Source: Sulfitobacter sp. (GTDB lineage Bacteria; Pseudomonadota; Alphaproteobacteria; Rhodobacterales; Rhodobacteraceae). From it: a DNA stretch of 6,407 bases. Made by a program: the position numbers and the translations under genes. Positions 1 through 6,400 of the stretch are shown here, one piece after another (position 1 is the stretch's first letter; each line of letters starts with the position of its first letter). Under the pieces are notes generated by a model. That model saw nothing but the letters and a program-made list of their open reading frames with translations, did not search any database and had not been told where the DNA came from. The stretch lies in the NCBI GenBank assembly GCA_026421135.1, contig JAPKCR010000144.1:1-6407 (forward strand), in the 5' to 3' direction.

Positions 1-1593
1 GAGGATCTGGCCTTTCGCGTTTTGAACCCCGAGGGGCGGCAGTCTATCATCCGACGCTTTATTACGTTGCAGCGCGAAACTGGTGATGTGATCCAGCGAA
101 TTACTGGCGATATGCGCCAAGAGCTTGAGAAGGCAGGGATCGAGGCCGAAGTCTTTGGGCGCGCCAAAAAGCCGTATTCGATCTGGCGCAAAATGCAGGA
201 AAAAGACCAGTCGTTTTCGCGGCTGTCCGACATCTATGGTTTCCGCGTTATCACCACTTCTGATGATGAATGTTATCGGGCACTTGGTGTCATCCATCGA
301 CGGTGGCGGGCGGTGCCGGGCCGGTTCAAGGACTACATCAGCCAACCCAAAACCAACGGCTACCGGTCTATCCATGCCACGGTTTCGGGGCGTGACGGCA
401 AGCGGGTCGAGGTTCAGATCAGAACACGCCAGATGCATGACGTGGCCGAAACCGGCGTGGCCGCACATTGGTCGTATCGTGATGGTGTGCGGTCGCGTAA
501 CCCCTTTGCGGTTGATCCGGTAAAATGGGTTGCCCAGCTGACAGAACAGTTGGATTCCGAGGAAGATCACGAGGATTTTCTCGAAGCCGTCAAGCTTGAG
601 ATGTATGCGGATCAGGTGTTCTGTTTCACGCCCAAGGGCGAGGTGGTCAAACTGCCCCGTGGTGCCACCCCGATTGATTTCGCCTATGCGATCCACACGC
701 GGATCGGGTCGGCCTGCGTTGGTGCCAAGATTGATGGAATGCGGGTACCTTTGTGGACGCGCGTGAAAAACGGCCAATCCATCGAAATTATTACCGCCCA
801 GGGTCAAACCCCACAGGTAACATGGCTGGATATCGCGACGACCGGTAAAGCCAAGACTGCGATCAGGCGGTCCCTGCGCGAGGTCGACCGCGCGCGTTTT
901 GTCAGCCTTGGCCGGGAACTGGCACGCTCTGCCTTTGAGCATATCGGCAAACAGGCGACAGAAAAAGTGCTACGCACTGCGGCGCGCAACCTTCGGCTAT
1001 CGAACCCTGAGGAATTGCTGGCCCAGCTTGGATCGGCGCATTTAACCGGGGGCGAGATCGTGCAGGCGGTCTATCCCCATCTGCAACCAAAACCGGGCGA
1101 GCAGGTGGACCAGAAGCGCGCGGTTGTTGGCCTGCAGCCTGAGCAATCCTATGACCGGGCACCATGTTGTCAGCCGCTGCCAGGGGAACGCATTGTTGGC
1201 ATCACCTATCGGGGCAAGGGCGTCACGATACACTCGATTGATTGCGAACGTTTGTCCGCTTATGAACACCAGCCGGATCGTTGGTTGGACTTGCGCTGGC
1301 ATGATGGCCCCCATCCTGCGGCCTATGGTGCGACGCTGGATTTAACGATTGGAAACGGTGCTGGGGTTCTGGGTCGGATCTGCACCTTGATTGGTCAATC
1401 GGGTGCAAATATCTCGAATCTAGAATTTTTGGACCGCAAGCCTGACTTTTACCGGTTGTTGATCTACGTAGAGCTGCGAGACATTGCACATCTGCATTCG
1501 TTGATGCCGACCTTAGAAGCTGAAAGCGAAGTGGCCGAGATCAGCAGATATAGAGATATGAAAGCGCTGAAAGCCAACGACAAAGGCGCCTGA
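1..1593 (+). CDS. rsh: Bifunctional (p)ppGpp synthetase/hydrolase (RelA/SpoT homologue), 5' partial
   Basis: This enzyme makes and degrades the stringent-response alarmone (p)ppGpp in the cytoplasm. The frame is open from base 1, so the 5' end is cut. The TTG at 22 lies inside the protein and is not its start. About 530 residues are visible; family members are near 700, so the N-terminal HD hydrolase domain is missing from view. Visible-residue positions: synthetase domain about 57-162, with RLSD (Asp77), the RFKD motif (108-111) and catalytic Glu137 in EVQIRT; TGS domain about 204-267 with the conserved His232; a helical region; a CC...H...C zinc-finger-like motif (Cys389, Cys390, His411, Cys415); and a C-terminal ACT domain about 444-518. 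The RxKD rather than ExDD signature is known to mark bifunctional Rel/SpoT enzymes rather than synthetase-only RelA. It ends 34 bases before the next gene and is probably co-transcribed with it. Family assignment is very secure; hydrolase activity is inferred. Confidence 0.96.
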   Translation, partial: EDLAFRVLNPEGRQSIIRRFITLQRETGDVIQRITGDMRQELEKAGIEAEVFGRAKKPYSIWRKMQEKDQSFSRLSDIYGFRVITTSDDECYRALGVIHRRWRAVPGRFKDYISQPKTNGYRSIHATVSGRDGKRVEVQIRTRQMHDVAETGVAAHWSYRDGVRSRNPFAVDPVKWVAQLTEQLDSEEDHEDFLEAVKLEMYADQVFCFTPKGEVVKLPRGATPIDFAYAIHTRIGSACVGAKIDGMRVPLWTRVKNGQSIEIITAQGQTPQVTWLDIATTGKAKTAIRRSLREVDRARFVSLGRELARSAFEHIGKQATEKVLRTAARNLRLSNPEELLAQLGSAHLTGGEIVQAVYPHLQPKPGEQVDQKRAVVGLQPEQSYDRAPCCQPLPGERIVGITYRGKGVTIHSIDCERLSAYEHQPDRWLDLRWHDGPHPAAYGATLDLTIGNGAGVLGRICTLIGQSGANISNLEFLDRKPDFYRLLIYVELRDIAHLHSLMPTLEAESEVAEISRYRDMKALKANDKGA

Positions 1594-1615
1594 GCGTGCA
1601 CCGAGTGCCAGACCC

Positions 1616-1620
1616 AAGGA
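1616..1620 (+). promoter_or_regulatory. Ribosome binding site of the DUF2062 gene
   Basis: AAGGA lies 7 bases before the TTG at 1628. It supports the TTG as the true start in preference to the first in-frame ATG at 1670, which would remove the conserved basic N-terminus. Confidence 0.6.
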
Positions 1621-1627
1621 CGATAGA

Positions 1628-2323
1628 TTGATCTTTAAACGCCGCGATCCAAAACCAGCACTGCGCGCCATGGCAGAGTTCATGTGGCCGCGTGGTGGAT
1701 GGGCGCGCGCGTTTCATTACGTCAAGCATCGGATGCGGCGGCTGCCAGACACACCGGAACGCATTGCGCGGGGCATCTGGGCGGGTGTTTTCACCACATT
1801 CACGCCTTTCTACGGTATGCATTTTATCGTGGCCGCGCTGATATCGCGCGTCATGCATGGTAATTTGCTGGCCGCCCTGATGGGCACATTCTTCGGTAAT
1901 CCGCTAACCTATGTGCCGATCGGTCTGTCGTCATTGTCGATGGGGCATTGGATTTTGGGCTCTCAGATGATGGAAGAAGAGCATCGGTCATTCGGAGGGA
2001 AATTCATTGATGCGGGCCATGATCTGTATGGCAATGTGCTGGCGATTTTCACCAGCCGCACGATGGATTGGTCGGGGCTGACGATATTCTGGCATCAGGT
2101 GTTCTATCCTTATCTGATCGGGGGCATTTTACCCGGTATTATCTGTGCGACCATCGCATACTATTTATCAGTGCCGTTGCTACGGGCCTATCAGAAGCGC
2201 CGCAAAGGCGTGATCAAAGCCAAGTTCGAGGCGCTCAAGAAAAAAGCGGCGGCTAAAGCCGAAGCGAAACGTGTTGCAGAGCAGGCGGCTCAGAAGGGAA
2301 AAGATCATGGCAGTGCAAGATAA
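1628..2323 (+). CDS. DUF2062 domain-containing membrane protein, function unknown
   Basis: A 231-residue protein with the DUF2062 pattern; no biochemical role is established for the family as far as I know. The TTG start is chosen because of the AAGGA 7 bases upstream and because the resulting FKRR N-terminus followed by a WPRGGW segment (residues 20-25) looks typical of alphaproteobacterial relatives. The core, about residues 45-112, is hydrophobic and carries the [14 protein letters not shown] stretch (53-66) and GTFFGNPLT (86-94). A further hydrophobic stretch spans about 160-186. Two to four membrane spans in the inner membrane are therefore likely. The tail, about 188-226, is very rich in Lys, Ala, Glu and Arg, probably helical or coiled-coil, and may contact nucleic acid or acidic lipids. 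The gene overlaps pdxJ by 17 bases, suggesting translational coupling. Being placed between rsh and pdxJ does not reveal its role. Confidence 0.88.
   Translation: MIFKRRDPKPALRAMAEFMWPRGGWARAFHYVKHRMRRLPDTPERIARGIWAGVFTTFTPFYGMHFIVAALISRVMHGNLLAALMGTFFGNPLTYVPIGLSSLSMGHWILGSQMMEEEHRSFGGKFIDAGHDLYGNVLAIFTSRTMDWSGLTIFWHQVFYPYLIGGILPGIICATIAYYLSVPLLRAYQKRRKGVIKAKFEALKKKAAAKAEAKRVAEQAAQKGKDHGSAR
2294..2299 (+). promoter_or_regulatory. Ribosome binding site of pdxJ
   Basis: AAGGGA lies 7 bases before the ATG at 2307, within the last codons of the DUF2062 gene. It decides the start: an in-frame GTG at 2271 would add 12 residues but has no comparable site. Confidence 0.65.
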
Positions 2324-3059
2324 GTTGAGACTTGGGGTCAATATTGACCATGTCGCCACGGTTAGAAACGCACGCGGCGGGGCTTATCCTGATCCATTGC
2401 GTGCCGCACGCGCGGCCCAGGAAGCAGGCGCAGACGGTATTACCGCGCATCTGCGCGAAGACCGTCGCCACATTACCGATGCTGACATCGAAGGCTTGCA
2501 AGAGATCCTGACCGTTCCGCTGAATTTCGAAATGGCAGCCACCGATGAAATGCAGACAATCGCATTGCGCCACAAGCCACACGCAGTTTGCATCGTGCCC
2601 GAAAAGCGCGAAGAGCGGACCACTGAAGGCGGGCTGGAAGTCGCGCGCGAAGAAAACCGGTTGGCGCATTTTATCGCCCCGCTGCGCGAGGCAGGCTGTC
2701 GCGTCAGCATTTTTATCGCCGCCGACCAACGCCAAATCGAAGCAGCGAACCGCATCGGTGCCGAAGTGATCGAATTGCACACCGGTGCCTATTGCGATGC
2801 ATTTGCCGACGGCAATTGGGCGACCGCGCAAAAGGAACTGCAAAAGCTAGAGGCAATGGCGAAGTTTGGTCATGATCTGGGACTTGAGGTTCATGCAGGC
2901 CACGGATTGACCTATGATACGGTGTCACCCGTTGCTGCCTTCCCCGAGGTTCAAGAACTCAACATCGGTCACTTCCTAATTGGAGAGGCGATCTTTCTTG
3001 GGCTTGGGCCTGCCATTGCAGAAATGCGGCGTCTTATGGACGATGCACGAGAAGGGTAA
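2307..3059 (+). CDS. pdxJ: Pyridoxine 5'-phosphate synthase
   Basis: PdxJ condenses 1-deoxy-D-xylulose 5-phosphate with 3-amino-2-oxopropyl phosphate to give pyridoxine 5'-phosphate, the ring-forming step of the DXP-dependent vitamin B6 pathway; it is a cytosolic TIM-barrel enzyme. The protein has 250 residues against 243 in E. coli. Residues known from the family are present: Asn12, Asp14 and His15 in GVNIDH, Arg23 in [10 protein letters not shown], His48 and Arg50 in HLREDRRHI, Glu75 in NFEMA, Glu156 in IELHTG, His199 in AGHGLTY, and Gly221-His222 in ELNIGH. No key residue is missing, so the enzyme should be active. The start overlaps the end of the DUF2062 gene by 17 bases, and acpS begins 9 bases after the stop, indicating an operon. 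The neighbour acpS is the usual partner of pdxJ in many proteobacteria. Confidence 0.97.
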   Translation: MAVQDKLRLGVNIDHVATVRNARGGAYPDPLRAARAAQEAGADGITAHLREDRRHITDADIEGLQEILTVPLNFEMAATDEMQTIALRHKPHAVCIVPEKREERTTEGGLEVAREENRLAHFIAPLREAGCRVSIFIAADQRQIEAANRIGAEVIELHTGAYCDAFADGNWATAQKELQKLEAMAKFGHDLGLEVHAGHGLTYDTVSPVAAFPEVQELNIGHFLIGEAIFLGLGPAIAEMRRLMDDAREG

Positions 3060-3068
3060 AGCTGCGGT

Positions 3069-3470
3069 ATGATCCTTGGTATCGGCACAGATCTAGCGAA
3101 CATTGAACGTATTCAAGGGACGCTGGACCGTTTCGGTGATCGTTTTCGCAACCGTGTTTTCACACCAGTTGAACAGCAAAAGGCAGAGCGTCGCCGTGAT
3201 GTTGCGGGGACCTATGCAAAACGTTGGGCGGCGAAAGAAGCGTGTTCCAAAGCGCTTGGCACCGGGCTGCGGATGGGGATCGCCTGGAAGGACATGGCCG
3301 TAAGCAACCTGCGTACCGGTCAACCGGTGATGGAGGTAACAGGCTGGGCCGCTGAACGTTTGGCAGAAATGACCCCCGCAGGTCACGAGGCGATCATTCA
3401 CGTTACATTGACCGATGATCACCCTTGGGCGCAGGCATTTGTCGTGATTGAAGCGCGGCCTATCACGTGA
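3069..3470 (+). CDS. acpS: Holo-[acyl-carrier-protein] synthase
   Basis: AcpS transfers the 4'-phosphopantetheine group of coenzyme A to a serine of apo-acyl carrier protein, which activates ACP for fatty acid and lipid synthesis. It is a small cytosolic enzyme, normally a trimer. The 133-residue product fits the family length. The N-terminal GIGTDL motif holds the metal-binding Asp8, and the [14 protein letters not shown] segment (53-66) holds Glu57 and Lys61, matching Asp9, Glu58 and Lys62 of the E. coli enzyme. The C-terminus ends in the expected beta strand with HVTLTDD and a hydrophobic AFVVIEA. The ATG is 9 bases after pdxJ. The best ribosome binding site, AAGGG at 3052-3056, lies inside the end of pdxJ with a rather long 12-base spacer, so reinitiation from pdxJ may contribute. 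A 115-base gap follows before lepB. Confidence 0.96.
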   Translation: MILGIGTDLANIERIQGTLDRFGDRFRNRVFTPVEQQKAERRRDVAGTYAKRWAAKEACSKALGTGLRMGIAWKDMAVSNLRTGQPVMEVTGWAAERLAEMTPAGHEAIIHVTLTDDHPWAQAFVVIEARPIT

Positions 3471-3527
3471 TCTCGGGCTGAACCCTGACAACGCCCGGAT
3501 CAGTCGGGCTGGCGCGTGTTGCATCGC

Positions 3528-3556
3528 TTGACTTGGGGCTGTCCTGCCCGCATGTA
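3528..3556 (+). promoter_or_regulatory. Candidate sigma-70-like promoter upstream of lepB
   Basis: TTGACT at 3528-3533 matches five of six bases of the -35 consensus. A 17-base spacer leads to CATGTA at 3551-3556, a poor -10 element; TGTAAC at 3553-3558 is a better -10 match (four of six) but with a 19-base spacer. Alphaproteobacterial -10 elements are often weakly conserved, so a separate promoter for lepB-rnc-era is plausible. Read-through from acpS is equally possible. Confidence 0.3.
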
Positions 3557-3573
3557 ACCCCAAACGGATTATC

Positions 3574-3578
3574 AGGAG
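3574..3578 (+). promoter_or_regulatory. Ribosome binding site of lepB
   Basis: AGGAG lies 7 bases before the ATG at 3586, a strong match that fixes the lepB start. Confidence 0.75.
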
Positions 3579-3585
3579 CGCCATA

Positions 3586-4422
3586 ATGGCTGCGAAAGAA
3601 AAAACCGACAATGCTTTTGTCGAAACCATCAAAACAATCGTCTATGCGCTGTTGATTGCCGGGGTGTTTCGCACCTTGTTTTTCCAGCCATTCTGGATCC
3701 CGTCAGGGTCAATGAAAGAGACGCTTTTGATTGGTGATTTCTTGTTCGTGAACAAGATGGCATACGGCTATTCCTATGCGTCCTGTCCCAGCATCATTGC
3801 GCCCCGTTTCGGGATCGAGGTTGATGCAAAAGACATTTGTGGCGTGTTCGATGGCGACAACACCCGTCTGTTCGGATCACAGCCTGATCGCGGTGACGTG
3901 GTGGTGTTCCGGCACCCTGTATCAGGTCGCGACTATATAAAACGTTTGATCGGTTTGCCCGGTGACAAAATACAAATTACCAGCGGTGTCATTAGCATCA
4001 ACGGAACTCCAGTAAAGCTGCGTGATGACGGTGAATTCGAAGAAGCTATGGCGCGTCAGGGACCACAAGGCATGCGGCCCCGCTGCGAAAACGGCGCTGT
4101 CGGCGAGGGCGGCATCTGCAACAAATCCCGCCAGATCGAAACCCTGCCGAATGGTGTCGAACATGCTATTTTGAACATCGGCAACCAAGCATCCGATAAC
4201 ACGGGCATCTACACCGTGCCCGAAGGGCATTACTTTTTTATGGGCGACAACCGTGACAACTCGGCTGATAGCCGGTTGGCGCAACAAGCAGGCGGTGTGG
4301 GGTTTGTTCCGTTTGAAAACTTGATTGGCCGCGCAGACCGTATCGTGTTCAGCTCGGCCGGACGGTCGATGCTGTTCTTCTGGACATGGCGTGGCGACCG
4401 TTTTTTTAAAGCGATCAAGTGA
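3586..4422 (+). CDS. lepB: Signal peptidase I
   Basis: LepB is the inner-membrane serine protease that cuts signal peptides from exported proteins on the periplasmic face. The 278-residue protein has a short charged N-terminus, one clear membrane segment at about residues 16-34, then the catalytic domain. Catalytic Ser42 sits in [14 protein letters not shown], and the general base Lys119 in [14 protein letters not shown], giving the Ser-Lys dyad. The conserved [11 protein letters not shown] box covers 220-230. Two stretches with little family conservation are visible: about 61-100, with Cys67 and Cys85, and about 145-205, with Cys167 and Cys178. Cys167-Cys178 could form a periplasmic disulfide. 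The ATG has a strong AGGAG site. The last four bases overlap rnc. The same lepB-rnc-era order occurs in E. coli and many other proteobacteria, so the operon is ancient. Confidence 0.97.
   Translation: MAAKEKTDNAFVETIKTIVYALLIAGVFRTLFFQPFWIPSGSMKETLLIGDFLFVNKMAYGYSYASCPSIIAPRFGIEVDAKDICGVFDGDNTRLFGSQPDRGDVVVFRHPVSGRDYIKRLIGLPGDKIQITSGVISINGTPVKLRDDGEFEEAMARQGPQGMRPRCENGAVGEGGICNKSRQIETLPNGVEHAILNIGNQASDNTGIYTVPEGHYFFMGDNRDNSADSRLAQQAGGVGFVPFENLIGRADRIVFSSAGRSMLFFWTWRGDRFFKAIK
4361..4407 (+). terminator. Terminator-like hairpin plus T-tract inside the 3' end of lepB
   Basis: ACGGTCG at 4362-4368 and CGACCGT at 4395-4401 are perfect inverted repeats of 7 bp, extendable by a G-T pair (4361/4402). 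They enclose a 26-base loop, and the right arm runs directly into TTTTTTT at 4401-4407. This looks like a factor-independent terminator or attenuator, but it lies in translated sequence 12 bases before the rnc start, and the loop is long. If it acts at all, it would probably be only when ribosomes are not following RNA polymerase through lepB. Confidence 0.28.
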
Positions 4423-5105
4423 AGTTAAACGCGGATCTCAAGGCCTTTGAGGCACGCATCGGGCACAAATTTGCCAAGCCCGAGTTGCTGAATCGCGCGG
4501 TCACCCATGCGTCTATGTCCTCGGCTAACCGGGACGATAACCAACGTCTGGAGTTTTTGGGCGACCGGGTGCTTGGACTGGTGATGGCCGAAGCATTGCT
4601 GGAACTGGACCTCCGTGCCACAGAAGGCCAGCTTGCGCCTCGGTTTAACGCATTGGTCCGCAAGGAAACCTGTGCCGAAGTTGCGCGCGAGATCGACATG
4701 GGCGCGGTACTCAAGCTGGGGCGTTCCGAAATGCTATCGGGTGGCCGTCGCAAGCAGGCCTTGCTGGGCGATGCAATTGAGGCAATAATCGCAGCTGTAT
4801 ATATGGATGGCGGGTTTGAACCTGCGAAGGCATTGATTCTACGGTTGTGGGGCGATCGGGTCCAGACGGTGAAACAGGATGCCCGCGACGCAAAAACCGC
4901 CTTGCAGGAATGGGCTCAAGCCCGAGGATTCCCGCCGCCGTCTTATGTGCAGACCGACCGACAGGGGCCAGATCATGCGCCCGTCTTTACGATATCTGCG
5001 CAAGTTGAAAATGGGGCCAATGCGCAAGCGACCGCGCCCTCGAAACGTCAGGCTGAACAGGCCGCCGCCAAAATGCTTTTGACGAAACTGGAGAAGAACT
5101 CATGA
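4419..5105 (+). CDS. rnc: Ribonuclease III
   Basis: RNase III is the cytoplasmic endonuclease that cuts double-stranded RNA, processing rRNA precursors and regulating mRNAs. The 228-residue protein has the N-terminal catalytic domain (about 1-150) and a C-terminal double-stranded-RNA-binding domain (about 158-225, ending in [16 protein letters not shown]). The signature [13 protein letters not shown] (43-55) supplies Glu45 and Asp49; Glu69 and the [13 protein letters not shown] segment with Asp118 and Glu121 complete the metal site. Residue 42 is Gln where E. coli has Glu38. The start is GTG: the frame is closed upstream by TAA at 4407-4409, and no other start codon lies between that stop and 4419. 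It overlaps the lepB stop as GTGA and has no visible Shine-Dalgarno sequence, so translation probably depends on ribosomes finishing lepB. The stop overlaps era as ATGA. Confidence 0.97.
   Translation: MKLNADLKAFEARIGHKFAKPELLNRAVTHASMSSANRDDNQRLEFLGDRVLGLVMAEALLELDLRATEGQLAPRFNALVRKETCAEVAREIDMGAVLKLGRSEMLSGGRRKQALLGDAIEAIIAAVYMDGGFEPAKALILRLWGDRVQTVKQDARDAKTALQEWAQARGFPPPSYVQTDRQGPDHAPVFTISAQVENGANAQATAPSKRQAEQAAAKMLLTKLEKNS
5090..5093 (+). promoter_or_regulatory. Ribosome binding site of era
   Basis: GGAG lies 8 bases before the ATG at 5102, within the last codons of rnc. Era can therefore be initiated independently as well as by coupling to rnc. Confidence 0.6.
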
Positions 5106-6010
5106 CCACCCGCGCTGGCTTTGTCGCCCTGATCGGTGAGCCCAATGCGGGCAAATCCACCCTGCTCAACCGGATGGTGGGCGCGAAAGTGTCGATTGTA
5201 ACCCACAAGGTACAGACGACCCGCGCGCGTATTCGCGGGGTCGCGATGGAAGGCGACAGCCAGTTGGTGTTTGTCGACACGCCCGGCCTGTTCCAACCGC
5301 GCCGCCGTCTGGACCGCGCAATGGTTGCCGCGGCATGGGGCGGCGCTGCGGATGCTGATATTGTCGTGTTGCTGATCGAGGCGAACCGCGGGCTGACCGA
5401 AGGCGTCGAGCGAATTCTGGAAGGTCTTGAGGGGATTGCCGAGGGCCGCAAAGTTGCCTTGGCGATCAACAAGATTGACCGTGTAGACGCACCCGTTCTG
5501 CTGGGTCTCAGCAAAGAGATGAATGAACGTTTTCCTTTCGTTGAAACCTTTATGATTTCGGCCGAGCGCGGCCATGGCATTGATGTGCTGCGCAAGTGGC
5601 TGGCGGGCGAGGTGCCCGAGGGTCCGTGGCTGTATCCGGAAGATCAAATTGCCGATCTGCCAATGCGCATGATCGCCGCGGAAATGACCCGCGAAAAGCT
5701 GACCCTGCGTTTGCACCAAGAATTGCCGTATCAGATGACGGTCGAAACCGAGAATTGGGAAGAACGCAAAGACGGCAGTGCGCGGATTGACCAGCTGATC
5801 TATGTCATCCGGGACGGCCATAAGGGCATCGTTTTGGGCAGCAAAGGCGAGACAATCAAATCCGTCAGTAAGGCAGCCCGCGAAGAGTTGGAAGAGTTTC
5901 TTGGCCGCAAGGTTCACCTGTTCTTGCAGGTCAAGGTGCGGCCGAACTGGCTGGACGATGCCGAGCGCTATACCGAGATGGGGCTGGAGTTTAAGGACGG
6001 CAATGTTTGA
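5102..6010 (+). CDS. era: GTPase Era, ribosome assembly factor
   Basis: Era is an essential GTPase that binds the 3' end of 16S rRNA during 30S subunit maturation and associates with the inner membrane. The 302-residue protein matches the usual length. GTPase motifs run in order: G1 GEPNAGKST (12-20), G2 around Thr39-Thr40 in VQTTRAR, G3 DTPG (59-62), G4 NKID (123-126) and G5 SAE (153-155). The C-terminal KH RNA-binding domain carries GSKGETIK (246-253), where the family has a G-x-x-G loop, and the final KVRPNWLDD stretch (278-286) is typical of Era. The ATG overlaps the rnc stop by 4 bases. Co-expression with rnc makes sense because both act on rRNA maturation. Nothing is missing or unusual in the active site. 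Confidence 0.98.
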   Translation: MTTRAGFVALIGEPNAGKSTLLNRMVGAKVSIVTHKVQTTRARIRGVAMEGDSQLVFVDTPGLFQPRRRLDRAMVAAAWGGAADADIVVLLIEANRGLTEGVERILEGLEGIAEGRKVALAINKIDRVDAPVLLGLSKEMNERFPFVETFMISAERGHGIDVLRKWLAGEVPEGPWLYPEDQIADLPMRMIAAEMTREKLTLRLHQELPYQMTVETENWEERKDGSARIDQLIYVIRDGHKGIVLGSKGETIKSVSKAAREELEEFLGRKVHLFLQVKVRPNWLDDAERYTEMGLEFKDGNV

Positions 6011-6070
6011 TTGCTGGTTTAAGCGGCCCTGCGGGGCGGATATTAGTCCGTTGGGAATTGGGGCTGGCGC
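6011..6070 (+). other. Short spacer era-DUF1491
   Basis: A 60-base spacer. It contains GCCC (6026-6029) and GGGC (6034-6037), a 4-bp stem with a 4-base loop that is too weak, and without a T-tract, to call a terminator. TAG at 6044-6046 closes the DUF1491 frame upstream, so the gene cannot start earlier than that. GGGG at 6060-6063 is the only candidate ribosome binding site. I see no promoter. Confidence 0.4.
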
Positions 6071-6400
6071 ATGGCGCGGCTGACAGCGCGGTTCTGGGTC
6101 GACGCCTATTTGGCACGTCTTCGCGTCTATGATATTCCAGCTTTTGTTGTGGCGCATGGAGATGACACCGGCGGTGTCGTTCTAGTCAAGCTTGCCACGC
6201 TTGATGGCAAAGCCGTCCTGTTTCACAAAAGCTTTGATCTTCTGACCGGAGCAAGCGTTTGGGCTGAGTTGTCCAGCGGGGCAGAGGCAGATGTTGATGC
6301 GTCGATTGCCAAGCAACGTGGCTTTGACCCCGACCTTTGGGTGATTGAGGTCGAGGATAGGCAAGGGCGTCATTTGCTTTTTGACGAGGGACTTAGCTGA
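6071..6400 (+). CDS. DUF1491 family protein, function unknown
   Basis: A 109-residue soluble protein with the pattern I recognise as DUF1491, known mainly from alphaproteobacteria and without an established function to my knowledge. Visible hallmarks are an N-terminal RFWVDAYLARLR helix (7-18), the IPAFVVAHGD segment (22-31), VLVKLATLDG (37-46), SFDLLTG (54-60) and a very conserved-looking C-terminal stretch from RGFDPDLW to GRHLL (83-103). There is no signal peptide, membrane span or catalytic motif that I can name. The ATG at 6071 is the first start codon after the in-frame TAG at 6044; its ribosome binding site is weak (GGGG, 7 bases upstream). The stop codon shares one base with the probable recO start. 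Its place between era and recO is typical of Rhodobacteraceae, as I recall, but does not prove a role in RNA or DNA metabolism. Confidence 0.85.
   Translation: MARLTARFWVDAYLARLRVYDIPAFVVAHGDDTGGVVLVKLATLDGKAVLFHKSFDLLTGASVWAELSSGAEADVDASIAKQRGFDPDLWVIEVEDRQGRHLLFDEGLS
6386..6390 (+). promoter_or_regulatory. Ribosome binding site of the downstream gene (probably recO)
   Basis: GAGGG lies 9 bases before the ATG at 6400, inside the last codons of the DUF1491 gene. It is the main evidence that a new gene starts here. Confidence 0.55.

Larger units (their letters stand above)
3471..3585 (+). other. Intergenic region acpS-lepB with short inverted repeats
   Basis: This is the longest gene-free stretch of the window. 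It holds alternating copies of a 5-base element and its complement: CGGGC at 3474-3478, GCCCG at 3493-3497, CGGGC at 3505-3509 and GCCCG at 3546-3550. The second and third form a 5-bp stem with a 7-base loop; first with second, or third with fourth, are alternatives. TTGGGG (3533-3538) and CCCCAA (3558-3563) form another possible 6-bp stem. No T-rich tract follows any of them, so I do not call an intrinsic terminator. The region ends with the lepB ribosome binding site. It may be the leader of a lepB-rnc-era transcript, but the stems are short and chance is possible in DNA this rich in G and C. Confidence 0.4.

Noticed and set aside
22..24. TTG as the start of the (p)ppGpp synthetase gene
   Set aside because: The frame is open to base 1, and the residues before TTG (EDLAFRV) continue the family's linker after the HD domain, so the gene is cut by the window edge.
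1594..1627. Possible promoter between rsh and the DUF2062 gene
   Set aside because: Only 34 bases, and I see no -35/-10 pair; only the ribosome binding site is convincing.
2250..2261. CGGC-TAAA-GCCG mini hairpin near the end of the DUF2062 gene
   Set aside because: Four base pairs in an Ala/Lys-rich coding stretch, with no T-tract; explained by repetitive GCG, GCT and AAA codons.
2253..2843. A 196-codon minus-strand frame over pdxJ
   Set aside because: Opposite a complete pdxJ with all active-site residues; its translation has no recognisable domain.
3093..3632. A 179-codon minus-strand frame over acpS and the lepB leader
   Set aside because: It spans acpS and the leader antisense, with no family resemblance and no sign of its own promoter.
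6026..6037. GCCC/GGGC hairpin after era as a terminator
   Set aside because: A short stem with no T-tract, and the same-direction DUF1491 gene follows at once.
6003..6083. A 26-codon small frame starting in the last codons of era (ATGTTTGA overlap) and ending in the DUF1491 start
   Set aside because: It overlaps both neighbours, has no clear ribosome binding site and no recognisable motif; it is short enough to be chance.
5048..6157. A 369-codon open frame on the minus strand covering all of era
   Set aside because: It mirrors a high-confidence era gene, resembles no family I know, and has no upstream ribosome binding site that I can see. Long antisense frames are common opposite GC-rich coding sequence.
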